A DNA stretch of 13,234 nucleotides, from NCBI GenBank assembly GCA_040755715.1, contig JBFLXN010000068.1, positions 1 through 13,234 of the forward strand. Reading direction: 5' to 3'. This DNA is from JBFLXN01 sp040755715 [NCBI: Candidatus Edwardsbacteria bacterium]. GTDB lineage: Bacteria > Edwardsbacteria > AC1 > JBFLXN01. A program made the position numbers and the translations under genes. The notes under the pieces were generated by a model that saw only the letters and a program-made list of their open reading frames with translations, was not told where the DNA came from and searched no databases. Shown here piece by piece: positions 1-9,100 of the stretch (positions are counted from its first letter, which is position 1; each line of letters begins with the position of its first letter).

Positions 1-2687
1 GCAACGACGAATGGCGGATAGCAAATAGCGAACGGCAAACGGCGAGCGGCGAATTTCTCATTGATACGAGTGTTGTTTATGTCCCTGCGGCTGGTTACCA
101 AAGGTCTCCTTCAGTTGCCTTTGACGGGACAAACTATTTGGTCGTATGGCAAGATTATCGCAGCGGTTTTTCTTCTGACATTTATGGTGCGCGGGTGAAT
201 CAATCCGGCACGGTTTTAGACACTTCAGGGATTGCCATCTCCACTGCTGCTAGTTCCCAATATTATCCTTCAGTTGCCTTTGATGGCACAAACTATCTGG
301 TCGTATGGCAAGATTATCGCGGTTCTTCCTGGGACATTTATGGTGCGCGGGTGAATCAATCCGGCACGGTTTTGGACTCTTCAGGGATTGCCATCTCTCT
401 TGCTGCTAGTTCCCAATCTTATCCTTCGGTTGCCTTTGATGGCACAAACTATCTGGTCGTATGGGGAGATTATCGCGGTTCTTCCTGGGACATTTATGGT
501 GCGCGGGTGAATCAATCCGGCACGGTTTTAGACACTTCAGGGATTGCCATCTCTCTTGCTGCTAGTTCCCAATCTTATCCTTCGGTTGCCTTTGATAGCA
601 CAAACTATCTGGTCGTATGGCAAGATTCTCGCAGCGGTTTTTCTTCTGACATTTATGGTGCGCGGGTGAATCAATCCGGCACGGTTTTAGACACTTCAGG
701 GATTGCCATCTCTACTGCGGCTGATGACCAATATTTTCCTTCAGTTGCCTTTGACGGGATAAACTATTTAGTGGTCTGGGACGACTATCGCAGCGGTTCT
801 TCTTCTGACATTTATGGTGCGCGGGTCTCTCAATCCGTCACGGTTTTGGACACTTCAGGGATTGCCATCTCTCTTGCGGCTGATGACCAATATTCTCCTT
901 CAGTTGCCTTTGACGGGATAAACTATTTAGTGGTCTGGGACGACTATCGCAGCGGTTTTTCTTATGACATTTATGGTGCGCGGGTGAATCAATCCGGCAC
1001 GGTTTTGGACTCTTCAGGGATTGCCATCTCTCTTGCGGCTGATTGGCAATATTTTCCTTCAGTTGCCTTTGATGGCACAAACTATCTGGTCGTATGGCAA
1101 GATTATCGCGGTACTTCTTCTGACATTTATGGTGCGCGGGTGAATCAATCCGGCACGGTTTTGGACACTTCAGGGATTGCCATCTCCACTGCGGCTGATT
1201 ACCAAAGGTTTCCTTCAGTTGCCTTTGATGGGACAAACTATCTGGTCGTATGGGGAGATTATCGCGGTTCTTCTTATGACATTTATGGTGCGCGGGTGAA
1301 TCAATCCGGCACGGTTTTAGACCCTTCAGGGATTGCCATCTCTCTTGCTGCTAGTGACCAATGGTCTCCTTCAGTTGCCTTTGATGGCACAAACTATCTG
1401 GTCGTATGGGGAGATTATCGCAGCGGTACTTCTTATGACATTTATGGTGCGCGGGTGAATCAATCCGGCACGGTTTTGGACACTTCAGGGATTGCCATCT
1501 CTCTTGCGGCTGATGAGCAATATTATCCTTCAGTTGCCTTTGATGGGACAAACTATCTGGTCGTATGGCAAGATTCTCGCAGCGGTACTTCTTCTGACAT
1601 TTATGGTGCGCGGGTGAATCAATCCGGCACGGTTTTAGACACTTCAGGGATTGCCATCTCCACTGCGGCTGATTGGCAATATTTTCCTTCAGTTGCCTTT
1701 GATGGCACAAACTATCTGGTCGTATGGCAAGATTATCGCAGCGGTACTTCTTCTGACATTTATGGTGCGCGGGTGAATCAATCCGGCACGGTTTTAGACA
1801 CTTCAGGGATTGCCATCTTTCTTGCGGCTGATGACCAATATTCTCCTTCAGTTGCCTTTGATGGGACAAACTATCTGGTCGTATGGTACGATTATCGCAG
1901 CGGTTCTTCCTGGGACATTTATGGTGCGCGGGTGAATCAATCCGGCACGGTTTTAGACACTTCAGGGATTGCCATCTCCACTGCGGCTCATTCCCAATAT
2001 TCTCCTTCAGTTGCCTTTGATGGGACAAACTATCTGGTCGTATGGCAAGATTATCGCAGCTATTATTCTTCTGACATTTATGGGGCCAGGGTAAATCAGT
2101 CAGGCGCAGTGATTGATTCTTTTGCGGTTTCTCTACAATCAGGAAACCAGATTTCACCAGCATTAGCACCCGGGTTGGCCGGGCAAATGCTCATTACCTA
2201 TTCAGGTTGGACTGATTCCATCAATGGCAAACCAGCCAATACCATGCGTATCTGGGGCAAGCTTTATCCGTTTACAGGCGTGGAAGAGACTTCAGTTCAT
2301 AGTTCAAAGTTCGTAGTTCATAGTAAGTTGTATCAGAATGCACCGAATCCATTTAGCAAGGCTACGGAGATAAGGTATCAGATTCCGGATTGTGGAAGAT
2401 TACACACCCCCTGCCCCCTCTCAAGAGGGATTATGCGGAATGCGGATAGCGGAAAGCGGTCAGCGGTTAGTTTGAAGATTTACAACATTGCCGGACAATT
2501 GGTGAAGACGCTTGTCAACGAACTAACCTCTCCCTCTGTCCCTCTCCCAGTGGGAGAGGGAAGGGTGAGGTCGGTGGTATGGGACGGTAGAGATGAAAGT
2601 GGAAAGTGTGTAGCCTCCGGCGTGTATTTCTATCGCCTGCAGTCAGGGGATTTTACGGATACAAAGAAGATGATTTTGGTGAGATAG
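1..2687 (+). CDS. Secreted repeat protein with C-terminal sorting domain (5' end outside window)
   Basis: The frame is open from the first bases (first full codon at 3), so the gene begins upstream; the 894 residues seen are its C-terminal part. Residues about 1-18 are coded by 7-bp tandem repeats. Residues about 36-713 are 13 near-identical units of 52-53 residues with the core PSVAFDGTNYLVVW and DIYGARVNQSGTVLD, probably beta-rich, propeller-like blades (inference). Residues 775-894 form a FlgD-like/type IX-type sorting domain: KLYQNAPNPF, then IRYQIP, VSLKIYNIAGQLVKTL, VVWDGRDESG, ASGVYFYRL and KKMILVR. This suggests export across the outer membrane and attachment at the cell surface. The sorting domain carries two in-frame insertions (nt 2391-2465 and 2526-2571) made of dispersed DNA repeats. 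The gene is followed by a strong terminator. The ligand is unknown; adhesion or recognition is a guess. Confidence 0.85.
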   Translation, partial: NDEWRIANSERQTASGEFLIDTSVVYVPAAGYQRSPSVAFDGTNYLVVWQDYRSGFSSDIYGARVNQSGTVLDTSGIAISTAASSQYYPSVAFDGTNYLVVWQDYRGSSWDIYGARVNQSGTVLDSSGIAISLAASSQSYPSVAFDGTNYLVVWGDYRGSSWDIYGARVNQSGTVLDTSGIAISLAASSQSYPSVAFDSTNYLVVWQDSRSGFSSDIYGARVNQSGTVLDTSGIAISTAADDQYFPSVAFDGINYLVVWDDYRSGSSSDIYGARVSQSVTVLDTSGIAISLAADDQYSPSVAFDGINYLVVWDDYRSGFSYDIYGARVNQSGTVLDSSGIAISLAADWQYFPSVAFDGTNYLVVWQDYRGTSSDIYGARVNQSGTVLDTSGIAISTAADYQRFPSVAFDGTNYLVVWGDYRGSSYDIYGARVNQSGTVLDPSGIAISLAASDQWSPSVAFDGTNYLVVWGDYRSGTSYDIYGARVNQSGTVLDTSGIAISLAADEQYYPSVAFDGTNYLVVWQDSRSGTSSDIYGARVNQSGTVLDTSGIAISTAADWQYFPSVAFDGTNYLVVWQDYRSGTSSDIYGARVNQSGTVLDTSGIAIFLAADDQYSPSVAFDGTNYLVVWYDYRSGSSWDIYGARVNQSGTVLDTSGIAISTAAHSQYSPSVAFDGTNYLVVWQDYRSYYSSDIYGARVNQSGAVIDSFAVSLQSGNQISPALAPGLAGQMLITYSGWTDSINGKPANTMRIWGKLYPFTGVEETSVHSSKFVVHSKLYQNAPNPFSKATEIRYQIPDCGRLHTPCPLSRGIMRNADSGKRSAVSLKIYNIAGQLVKTLVNELTSPSVPLPVGEGRVRSVVWDGRDESGKCVASGVYFYRLQSGDFTDTKKMILVR
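14..55 (+). repeat. 7-bp tandem repeat tract 1 (GCGRAYR-like, 6 units)
   Basis: Six consecutive heptamers: GCGGATA, GCAAATA, GCGAACG, GCAAACG, GCGAGCG, GCGAATT. All begin GC and vary mainly at the last three bases. The tract lies in the open frame of the surface-protein gene and codes a low-complexity segment (RIANSERQTASGEF) immediately before the repeat domain. A tract of the same heptamer family occurs at 2435-2469. Confidence 0.85.
108..2140 (+). repeat. Intragenic array of 13 tandem 156/159-bp repeats
   Basis: The GAC codon of the DIYGARV motif recurs at 177, 333, 489, 648, 807, 966, 1122, 1278, 1437, 1596, 1755, 1914 and 2073, so spacings are only 156 or 159 bp and always keep frame. 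A half unit precedes the first full copy. The stretch coding DIYGARVNQSGTVLDTSGIAIS is nearly identical at DNA level in most copies, a sign of recent duplication or gene conversion. Unit 5 (SQSVTVLD) and unit 13 (NQSGAVIDSFAVS) diverge most, unit 13 being the terminal capping copy. Variation concentrates in two short patches, just after VVW and just before PSVAF. Confidence 0.95.
2294..2328 (+). repeat. 7-bp tandem repeat tract 2 (AGTTCAT-like, 5 units)
   Basis: Heptamers AGTTCAT, AGTTCAA, AGTTCGT, AGTTCAT and the degenerate AGTAAGT run head to tail inside the surface-protein gene. They code SVHSSKFVVHSK, the linker just before the sorting domain. The unit differs from the GCGG-type heptamer but the period is the same. 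Confidence 0.8.
2402..2429 (+). repeat. C-rich palindromic repeat, intragenic copy
   Basis: A 28-bp stretch beginning ACACACCCCCT and ending in a small hairpin (CCCTCT-CA-AGAGGG). It matches 2978-3005 at 27 of 28 positions (G instead of A at position 12). Here it sits in the sorting domain, between the strands coding IRYQIPD and VSLKIYN, and is read as HTPCPLSRG. Together with the adjacent heptamer tract it makes a 75-nt, frame-preserving insertion (2391-2465). Confidence 0.8.
2435..2469 (+). repeat. 7-bp tandem repeat tract 3 (GCGGNNN, 5 units)
   Basis: Five heptamers GCGGAAT, GCGGATA, GCGGAAA, GCGGTCA, GCGGTTA, of the same family as the tract at 14-55 (GCGGATA is shared exactly). Read in the sorting-domain frame as RNADSGKRSAVS, it completes the first insertion in this domain. 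Confidence 0.85.
2526..2571 (+). repeat. 46-bp palindromic element, intragenic copy
   Basis: Imperfect palindrome: outer arms ACCTCTCCCT and AGGGTGAGGT (9 of 10 pair) around an inner 9-10-bp stem of CCCTCTCCC and GGGAGAGGG. It is identical to 9838-9883 except for one base (G versus A at position 13). It adds about 15-16 residues (TSPSVPLPVGEGRVR) between VKTLVNEL and VVWDGRDESG of the sorting domain, where family members normally have a short loop. The frame is intact. Confidence 0.9.
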
Positions 2688-2689
2688 CG

Positions 2690-2708
2690 GTCCCGATTCT
2701 ATCGGGAC
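2690..2708. repeat. Short REP-like hairpin after the surface-protein gene
   Basis: GTCCCGAT-TCT-ATCGGGAC, an 8-bp stem three bases after the stop codon. It belongs loosely to the CCCCGAT/ATCGGGG hairpin type found at 10408, 13069 and 13177. There is no T-run behind it, so it is not itself a terminator. Confidence 0.6.
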
Positions 2709-2740
2709 GGCATTTGGTCCGACGAATACAGAAAACCCGT

Positions 2741-2777
2741 CCCGCACCCCGCCATTGGTGGGGTGCGGGATTTTTTT
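2741..2777 (+). terminator. Rho-independent terminator of the surface-protein gene
   Basis: The 13-bp stem CCCGCACCCCGCC / GGTGGGGTGCGGG (one G-T pair) has an ATT loop, one A and then seven Ts. It lies 54 bases after the stop codon and is the strongest terminator in the window. It separates the surface-protein gene from the macroglobulin gene. Confidence 0.9.
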
Positions 2778-2942
2778 CTTGCTTTTTTTTCGTATTCTTG
2801 CTATACTGAAAATTAACTTAAACTTTGGCAAAAATTGCTTTTGTCCGCATTTTGATTATTTGCGGGAACTTCTCCATCTGGTGATTAGAAAATAGAACAA
2901 AGTTCTCAAGGTCATAACCTCTTGGAACTCAACCCGTTTCAT

Positions 2943-2967
2943 CCCCTTCTCTTTGTAAGAGAAGGGG
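2943..2967. repeat. Perfect 11-bp hairpin
   Basis: CCCCTTCTCTT-TGT-AAGAGAAGGGG. An additional pair CATCCCC (2940-2946) and GGGGATG (2971-2977) allows an alternative longer fold. It lies inside the MITE-like segment and has no T-run. Confidence 0.75.
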
Positions 2968-2977
2968 AGAGGGGATG

Positions 2978-3005
2978 ACACACCCCCTACCCCCTCTCAA
3001 GAGGG
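2978..3005 (+). repeat. C-rich palindromic repeat, intergenic copy
   Basis: Matches the intragenic copy at 2402-2429 at 27 of 28 positions and continues into GGGATGAG. The hairpin is CCCCTCT-CA-AGAGGGG. It shows that the stretch in the sorting domain is a dispersed element rather than native coding sequence. Confidence 0.8.
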
Positions 3006-3040
3006 GATGAGTTAGACTCTAACCCAAATTTGCCAAAGTT

Positions 3041-3069
3041 TTGTTAGTAAGATAACAGTGACCTAATCT
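3041..3069 (+). promoter_or_regulatory. Candidate sigma-70-type promoter for the macroglobulin gene
   Basis: TTGTTA (3041-3046) and TAATCT (3064-3069) with a 17-base spacer, 46 bases before the start codon. The -35 box begins at the last base of the right inverted repeat of the MITE-like segment, so the element may have supplied part of the promoter. The match is by consensus only. Confidence 0.35.
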
Positions 3070-3105
3070 AGACAAAAACATTAACCAATAACAAATATAT
3101 TACAC

Positions 3106-3112
3106 AAGGAGG
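3106..3112 (+). promoter_or_regulatory. Ribosome binding site of the macroglobulin gene
   Basis: AAGGAGG lies 3 bases before ATG 3116 and 6 bases before ATG 3119. The second ATG has the more usual spacing and may be the true start, costing one residue. Confidence 0.8.
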
Positions 3113-3115
3113 AAG

Positions 3116-6100
3116 ATGATGAAAAGAATAGCTGAGATTCTGCGTGGGCCATATTTTATTACTCTTCTGATGGTCCTTATCTTCGGCTCGTTCCTCAAAT
3201 TCAATACCTGGAGTTTTTCGGTAAAACTCCTGCAGAGCTTTTACAGCCATTGGTGGATTTTCATATTTGGACTAGCATTACTCATTACGCTTATTCGGAA
3301 ATTTGTTTTGAGAACAGAGGCAAGGTTCTTTACCGTTCTACTGACCTTTTTTGTCTCAGACCTGGTGTTCTTTCAATCTAAGTTGTTTTTTGTTCGTGCT
3401 AAACCCACTCTGTATTTTGTTATGGTTTATCTATTTGCAGCATCGTTTTATACCGGAATCTGTCTCGGTGCGTTAAAGCAATGGTTCAGAATAATCGTGG
3501 AAAAGTTGAAACAGGTTAGTCTTCTTAGAAGACCGCTGATTCGATTTCTTATTTATCTACTTTTTGGGGGAATCCTATTTGGGCTCTTTATTCTTGTGAG
3601 TGCCGCTTCCACCGACAAATATATTCTCATATTTTTGCTGGCGCTCTTATTTATCGCCTCGGTCTTTTTTGATATATTAATCAGATTGTTGATAAAACTT
3701 TCTGATAGATTAAAAATAGGTTACCTGAGAAAACCTTTATTTCTACTTTTTATTTACTTGATCTCTCTGGCCGCTCTGGTGGTTATCCTTAAGCCCAAGG
3801 TTTCAGGTCTAATAACCGAGTTTTATAATCGGTATTGGATGCCGATAGTCTTATTGTCGCCGGTAATTGTAATGTTGTTTAAAAAGGTAAAGAAGAATAA
3901 AAAGGAGAATTACTTTACCGGGGTAATCGTTTATTTCTTTGGGTATGTGATATTCAGGCTGATTAACAGATGGTTGAAAAGTAATCTAGCCGAAAACCTT
4001 GCCGTGTCAGCGATACTTTATTTAGGCACCATCATTTATTTTTATTTTACGGAAATAGGAACGAACTTGAGTCAGATAATAGCAAAACTTCTTTTGGTAA
4101 TAAAAGAGAAAATTATTCCTAGGGTTGTTGGAACAAAAAACACCCTTGTCAGTGTGGCTTCAGCTGTTAGAACAAAATCGTCAAGTGTTGGACAAGTCAT
4201 TTTTCCAAAGATAATTGCTCATCGGGGCAAGATTATCATCTTCTTGGTTCTAATTGCGCTAGTGATTGCCGGTCTGAAAATAGCGTCTGTAGTCGCAAGG
4301 CAATTTTATGTCACGGTCATGGAATTTTCTCCGCAGGGAGAGGTGCCACCAAAAACTATCATCCGGTTGACATTTTCAAAACCAGTGAAGCTAACCGTTG
4401 ACGATATAAGTAAGTTAGACTGTTTTAACATAACACCACCAATAGAAGGAGAATATAGAATAGAAGGAGAGCGAACCATAGTATTTATTCCCAGGGAGGA
4501 ACTGAAACCATCAACTCTGTATCAGGTCAGACTGAATTCCAAGAACCTGAAATCATTCAAAAAGAAAATCACTTCCGGCGACAAAATTGAGTTTCATACA
4601 GAATTGTTTAAGGTTGCCGATGTCAGGATGTTCTATCTTTATGACCTGGCGAATAATGAAGAGAAGATGATAATGGGTGAAATAAATTTTAACTATCCGG
4701 TGGAGTTAGAAAGGCTAAAAGAAAAAGTGGAGGTTTTTTGTGAACTCAAGCCAGTAGAGATTGAATTTGAAAAATCGTATGTTCCAACCAGATTCTATTT
4801 TAAAACCGGCTTGGTGCAGAGGGCAAAAAAGAAACAAACCATCAGATTCATAGTTAGAAAAGACCTAGCCTGCATTAATGGCACGACTCCCTTAACCAGG
4901 GAGGTAGAGAGAATTCTTTCCCTGCCGGCCAAGATGAAATTTCAAGTTTCGCAAATTAAACTATGGCATGAGCCGGGAAATACTATGATAACTATTCTCT
5001 TTAATATGCCGGTCTCCAAGGAACAGGTTTCCAAGTTTGTCTCAATAAAGCCCCAAATTCCGGTTACCATTGAAACCGAGTATTGTTATGCAGTGCTGAG
5101 AGGTGATTTTAAACCTAATATTGAGTATAGTGTCACGGTTAATCAGGGGCTTTTATCAAAAAGTGGAGAGATACTGGAAGAAAAACGAGTTCAATCCATA
5201 GTGATAACCGACCTGCCGCCCAAGGTAGAATTTGCGCACAACGGCAGAATACTGCCTTTGGAAGGAGAAATGAATATAGCCGTTAAGACGATGAATCTGG
5301 ATAATGTTCAGGTCACTATCAGAAAGATATTCAGAAACAACCTGATTCAGTTCTTAAACAGTGGCGAGAGCCCAAATTATAACATCAGTTCTGAGGTATA
5401 TTCAGGGAGTTACACGGTAAAGGGGGGACAGATTAATGAAGAGCTTTTGCAATATATAAATTTAAGGAAGTTCCACCATGCTCCGTATAAAGGCTTATTT
5501 TCCGTAGAGCTTCAGGCAAGAGGTGTGAATAACAACAGTTATGAGAGAGATTATGGTGAAGAAGGCGAATACGAGGGAGAAGGTGAATATTACGGCTATA
5601 CAACACACGGCCAGACCAGAAGGTGGTTCTTATGCACCGAGATTGGTTTGATGGCCAAAAAATCCGGAGACGACCTCATCGTCTATGCCCTCTCACTAAA
5701 GGATTTGAGCCCTAAACCAAATACCAAAGTCAAATTGATTAGCCAATCTAACCAAGTTATTGATGAAGGATTAACCGGAGAAGATGGCAAAATCATTTTT
5801 ATAAACTGGGAGAAAAACAGTTTTGGATTTAACCCCTATGTGCTAGTGGCGGAGAAAGACGATGATTTTTCTTTCCTGAAATTTAATTCATCAATGCTCA
5901 ACCAACATCAGTTCCAAATCGGAGGCACACCTTATTCGGACAAAGGAATGGAAGCCTTCTTAAGTCCGGAAAGGGGAGTATATCGGCCGGGTGAGAAAGC
6001 CTATATCACCGCTATAGTCAGAAACAAAGATTTTTCTACCCCACCGGTTTTACCGGCCAGAATTATCGTCCAGGATCCTCAAGGTGGGGAATTCGCCCGG

Positions 6101-9100
6101 TTTGAAAAGAAATGGAACGACAATGGGATGATGTCTTTTGAGGTCAATTTTCCTACTCAGTCTTTAACCGGTGAATATCAGATAACTCTAGTGAGGATTG
6201 ACAAAGACGAAACCATCGGCCGCACCTCGGTTAAGGTGGAAGAATTTATTCCGGATAAGTTGAAGGTAGAAGTCGTCCCGGAAAGGGAGACCATGGAGGC
6301 TGGTAATTTGTTAGTCTTTTCAGTGATTGGCAAACAAATGTTTGGCCCTCCGGCTGCTGGGAATAAAGTGAATACAGTAGTTCAGTTTCTGCCGAGAATT
6401 TTTTCCCACCCCAATTTTGGGGAATATAAATTTTCTGATCCCTCCCGAAGCTTTGAAGAAGAGACCCAGCGGCTGGGTGAAGCAGTGTTGGACGCAACCG
6501 GCACTAAGAAATATGAGGTGGGAGTTCCCCGGTTAAAGCCGCCTTCAGCACTTCTTGCCTATATCTATGCTGAGGTCTATGATTCCGGCGGCCGGGCGGT
6601 GAGTGCGGTTACCACTGTTCCGATAAATAATTATCCCTATTATCTAGGGATAAAAGTGCAAAAGGAGCCTTTCTACAAAACTGGACAGGAAATAAAGATA
6701 GACTATGTAGCAATTAATTCTCAGGGCAAACTGCAGGACATCAAAAATGTTCAGCTTTTGGTGAAAAGAAAAATCTGGTATTCCATCTTCCGACAAGGTT
6801 CCTGGGGCAGGTCCGGTTTTCAATCCTCAACTTATGAAGAGGTGGTAATTCAGAAAGTGGTAAACATCAGAGGCAAAGGCGAATTTTCTTTTGTTCCAGA
6901 GATGGCCGGAGAATATTATATCTACTTAGGCAACGAAGATGGTATGCGCACCGGTATGGTGCTGAATGTGGTTGGGACAGGTTATCAGGCCTGGGGACTG
7001 GAATCTCCTGAGAAATTGGAAATCAGCCTGGATAAAAAGGTCTACGATGCTGGCGACAACGCGGTAATTAATATCAGGGCGCCGTTTACTGGAAAACTAT
7101 TTTTGAGTATAGAACGGGAGAAGGTTTATTATACCGAAATCGTAGAGCTCAAAGAAAAAACTGTCCAGATTAACATTCCGGTAAAATCAGAATATCTGCC
7201 AAATGTTTATGTAACCGGAATGTTAGTGAGACAGCCTGGTAATGGAAATGAAAATTTTCCTATGGTCTCTTTCGGCATTGTGCCTCTGGAAGTGAACAAA
7301 TCGCCCCAAAAAATTAGTATTACCCCTATTTGTAAAGATAAAGTAGATTCAAAAGATGGCATAGATGTGACGGTCAAACTAGACAATTTTGAGCCAAAAA
7401 CCAATGTAGTTCTGATAGCGGTGGACCAAGGAATTTTGCAGATAACCAATTTTCAAACGCCTGACCCCTTGCAATTCTTCTATCGCAAGAATTCCTTGAC
7501 CACCCAGACCTATTCTATTATGGATATGATATTGCCTGACATCAAAACAAAAATGTTTGCCGTCGGCGGCGATTATGGAGAATTTACCAGAAGGCACTTG
7601 AATCCAGTGGCGGCCAAACGGCCTAAATCCTTAGCTCAATACTCCGGAATATTAACTCCAGACCAAAACGGCGAGGTGAAATATCATTTCAATACCTCAA
7701 ACTTCAATGGAGAAGTGCGGGTAATGGCACTGGCAGTGTCCGGCGATAAATTCGGCTCCATTGCTAAACAAGTTACCGTAGTTGACCCAATAGTGCTGGT
7801 GCCCAACTTTCCGAGGTTCTTGGGTCCCGGCGATCAGTTTGAGATTCCAGTTCAGGTCTACAATAATACCGGAAAGTCAGGCAACTTTACTATCGCTATT
7901 GAAGCGAGCGGTCCGGTCGACCTTTCTGGAGATAAAGAAAAGAAAGTTTTCCTCCGGCACAAAGCCGAAAACAAATTGGTTTTTACTGCTCAGGCCCGAT
8001 ATGATGCTGGTGTGGCTAAGTTTAAAGTGATTGCCAGAGGTGTGGATAAAGAGGCTGTTAATCAAGCAGAGGTGAGCGTCAGACCTTATACTCATCTGGA
8101 ATCTACCGTCAAACTGGGAGAATTGAACTCTGAGCAATCAGTCAAAATCAACATTCCGGCAGGATTCATTCCTTACGGTCAGAGAATCCGTTTTACACTC
8201 TCTTCAAATCCTTTGATTCAATATCTACAAAGTCTGGAATATCTGATAACCTATCCTTATGGTTGCATAGAGCAAATCACTTCAAAGATTTTTCCATTGC
8301 TCTATTTTAAAGAACTAGGCTATGCTACCGGAATGTTTGCCGAAAAGGCCAATGCCGTGGACCTGTTCGTCCAGGAGGGCATAGGAAAAATAGAAGATAT
8401 GCAACTATCAGATGGCACTTTTGCCTTATGGCCTGGTGGGAGCTTTTGCGGAAGATGGCTTAATCTCTATGTCTGCCATTTTTTGATAGAAGCGCAAAAG
8501 ATGGGATATAAAATCAATCCGGAGATGATGAGTAAAGTCCTTTCCTATTTAAACAGTCTAAATGTTATCCCTCAGGCTCAAGGTCGCTTAGACCGCAGGA
8601 GCCAAAACCTCCCCAGGGAAATTGATGTCTACGCCTTATATGTCAAAACCCTGTCCGGCAGTCTAGACAAAGAACTAATGGCTTTCTTACTGCAAAACAA
8701 GTTGAATTCGTTAGGGGAAGTAGACCGGGCCTTACTTTCGTTATGTTATTCCGAAATAGGCGATAAGGCCACGGCCTTACGCGTCCTGAAGCCTGATTTC
8801 AAGAGTTTATTCCAGTACCGCGAGCAATACGGCTCATTTAATTCGCCTATTCGGAATACCGCTATGTATCTCTTGGCTTTGGCTTCTTCAGAGACCCCGA
8901 CTTCGGCCAAGATAAACGAGATCATTCGTTACCTGGGAGAAAATATGAGAGACGGCCATTTCGGGAATACGCAAGAAGACGCCTGGGTGTTTATTTCTTT
9001 GGGCAAGGCAGTTCAGGCTTTGGAGCATGGCATTAATGTTCAAATGAATGTTGATGAGAAACCTTACAAAACTATAACCGGCAAAACGGAGATTGTAAGC

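Larger units (their letters stand above)
2820..3041. mobile_element. Putative MITE-like segment with 13-bp terminal inverted repeats
   Basis: AAACTTTGGCAAA (2820-2832) and its exact reverse complement TTTGCCAAAGTTT (3029-3041) bound 222 bp with no gene. Inside are hairpins: CCGCA/TGCGG (2845-2865), AGTTC-CAAG/CTTG-GAACT (2901-2929), an 11-bp stem (2943-2967) and the C-rich element (2978-3005). No convincing target-site duplication is visible. It could be a miniature transposable element or a mosaic of independent small repeats. The right edge coincides with a candidate promoter for the macroglobulin gene. Confidence 0.5.

Noticed and set aside
108-2140. Possible CRISPR array because of regular repeats
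   Set aside because: Repeats are 156/159 bp, in coding frame and continuous without spacers; no cas genes.
108-2140. Variable patches as a diversity-generating retroelement target
   Set aside because: Substitutions are not restricted to adenines of a template, and no reverse transcriptase or template repeat is in the window.
838-2169. Long open frames on the minus strand (838-1236 and 1351-2169) with repeating KENI/CRIDSPAHHKC peptides
   Set aside because: They mirror the tandem repeat array of the plus-strand gene; the repeat period is a multiple of three, so any stop-free antisense frame is copied along. No start signals or family resemblance.
2606-2831. Short frames on both strands across the end of the surface-protein gene and its terminator
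   Set aside because: They overlap the sorting-domain end and run through the terminator hairpin; the peptides are low quality with no binding site.
7839-8137. Small frames on both strands inside the macroglobulin gene
   Set aside because: Shadows of a clearly conserved coding frame; no independent evidence.
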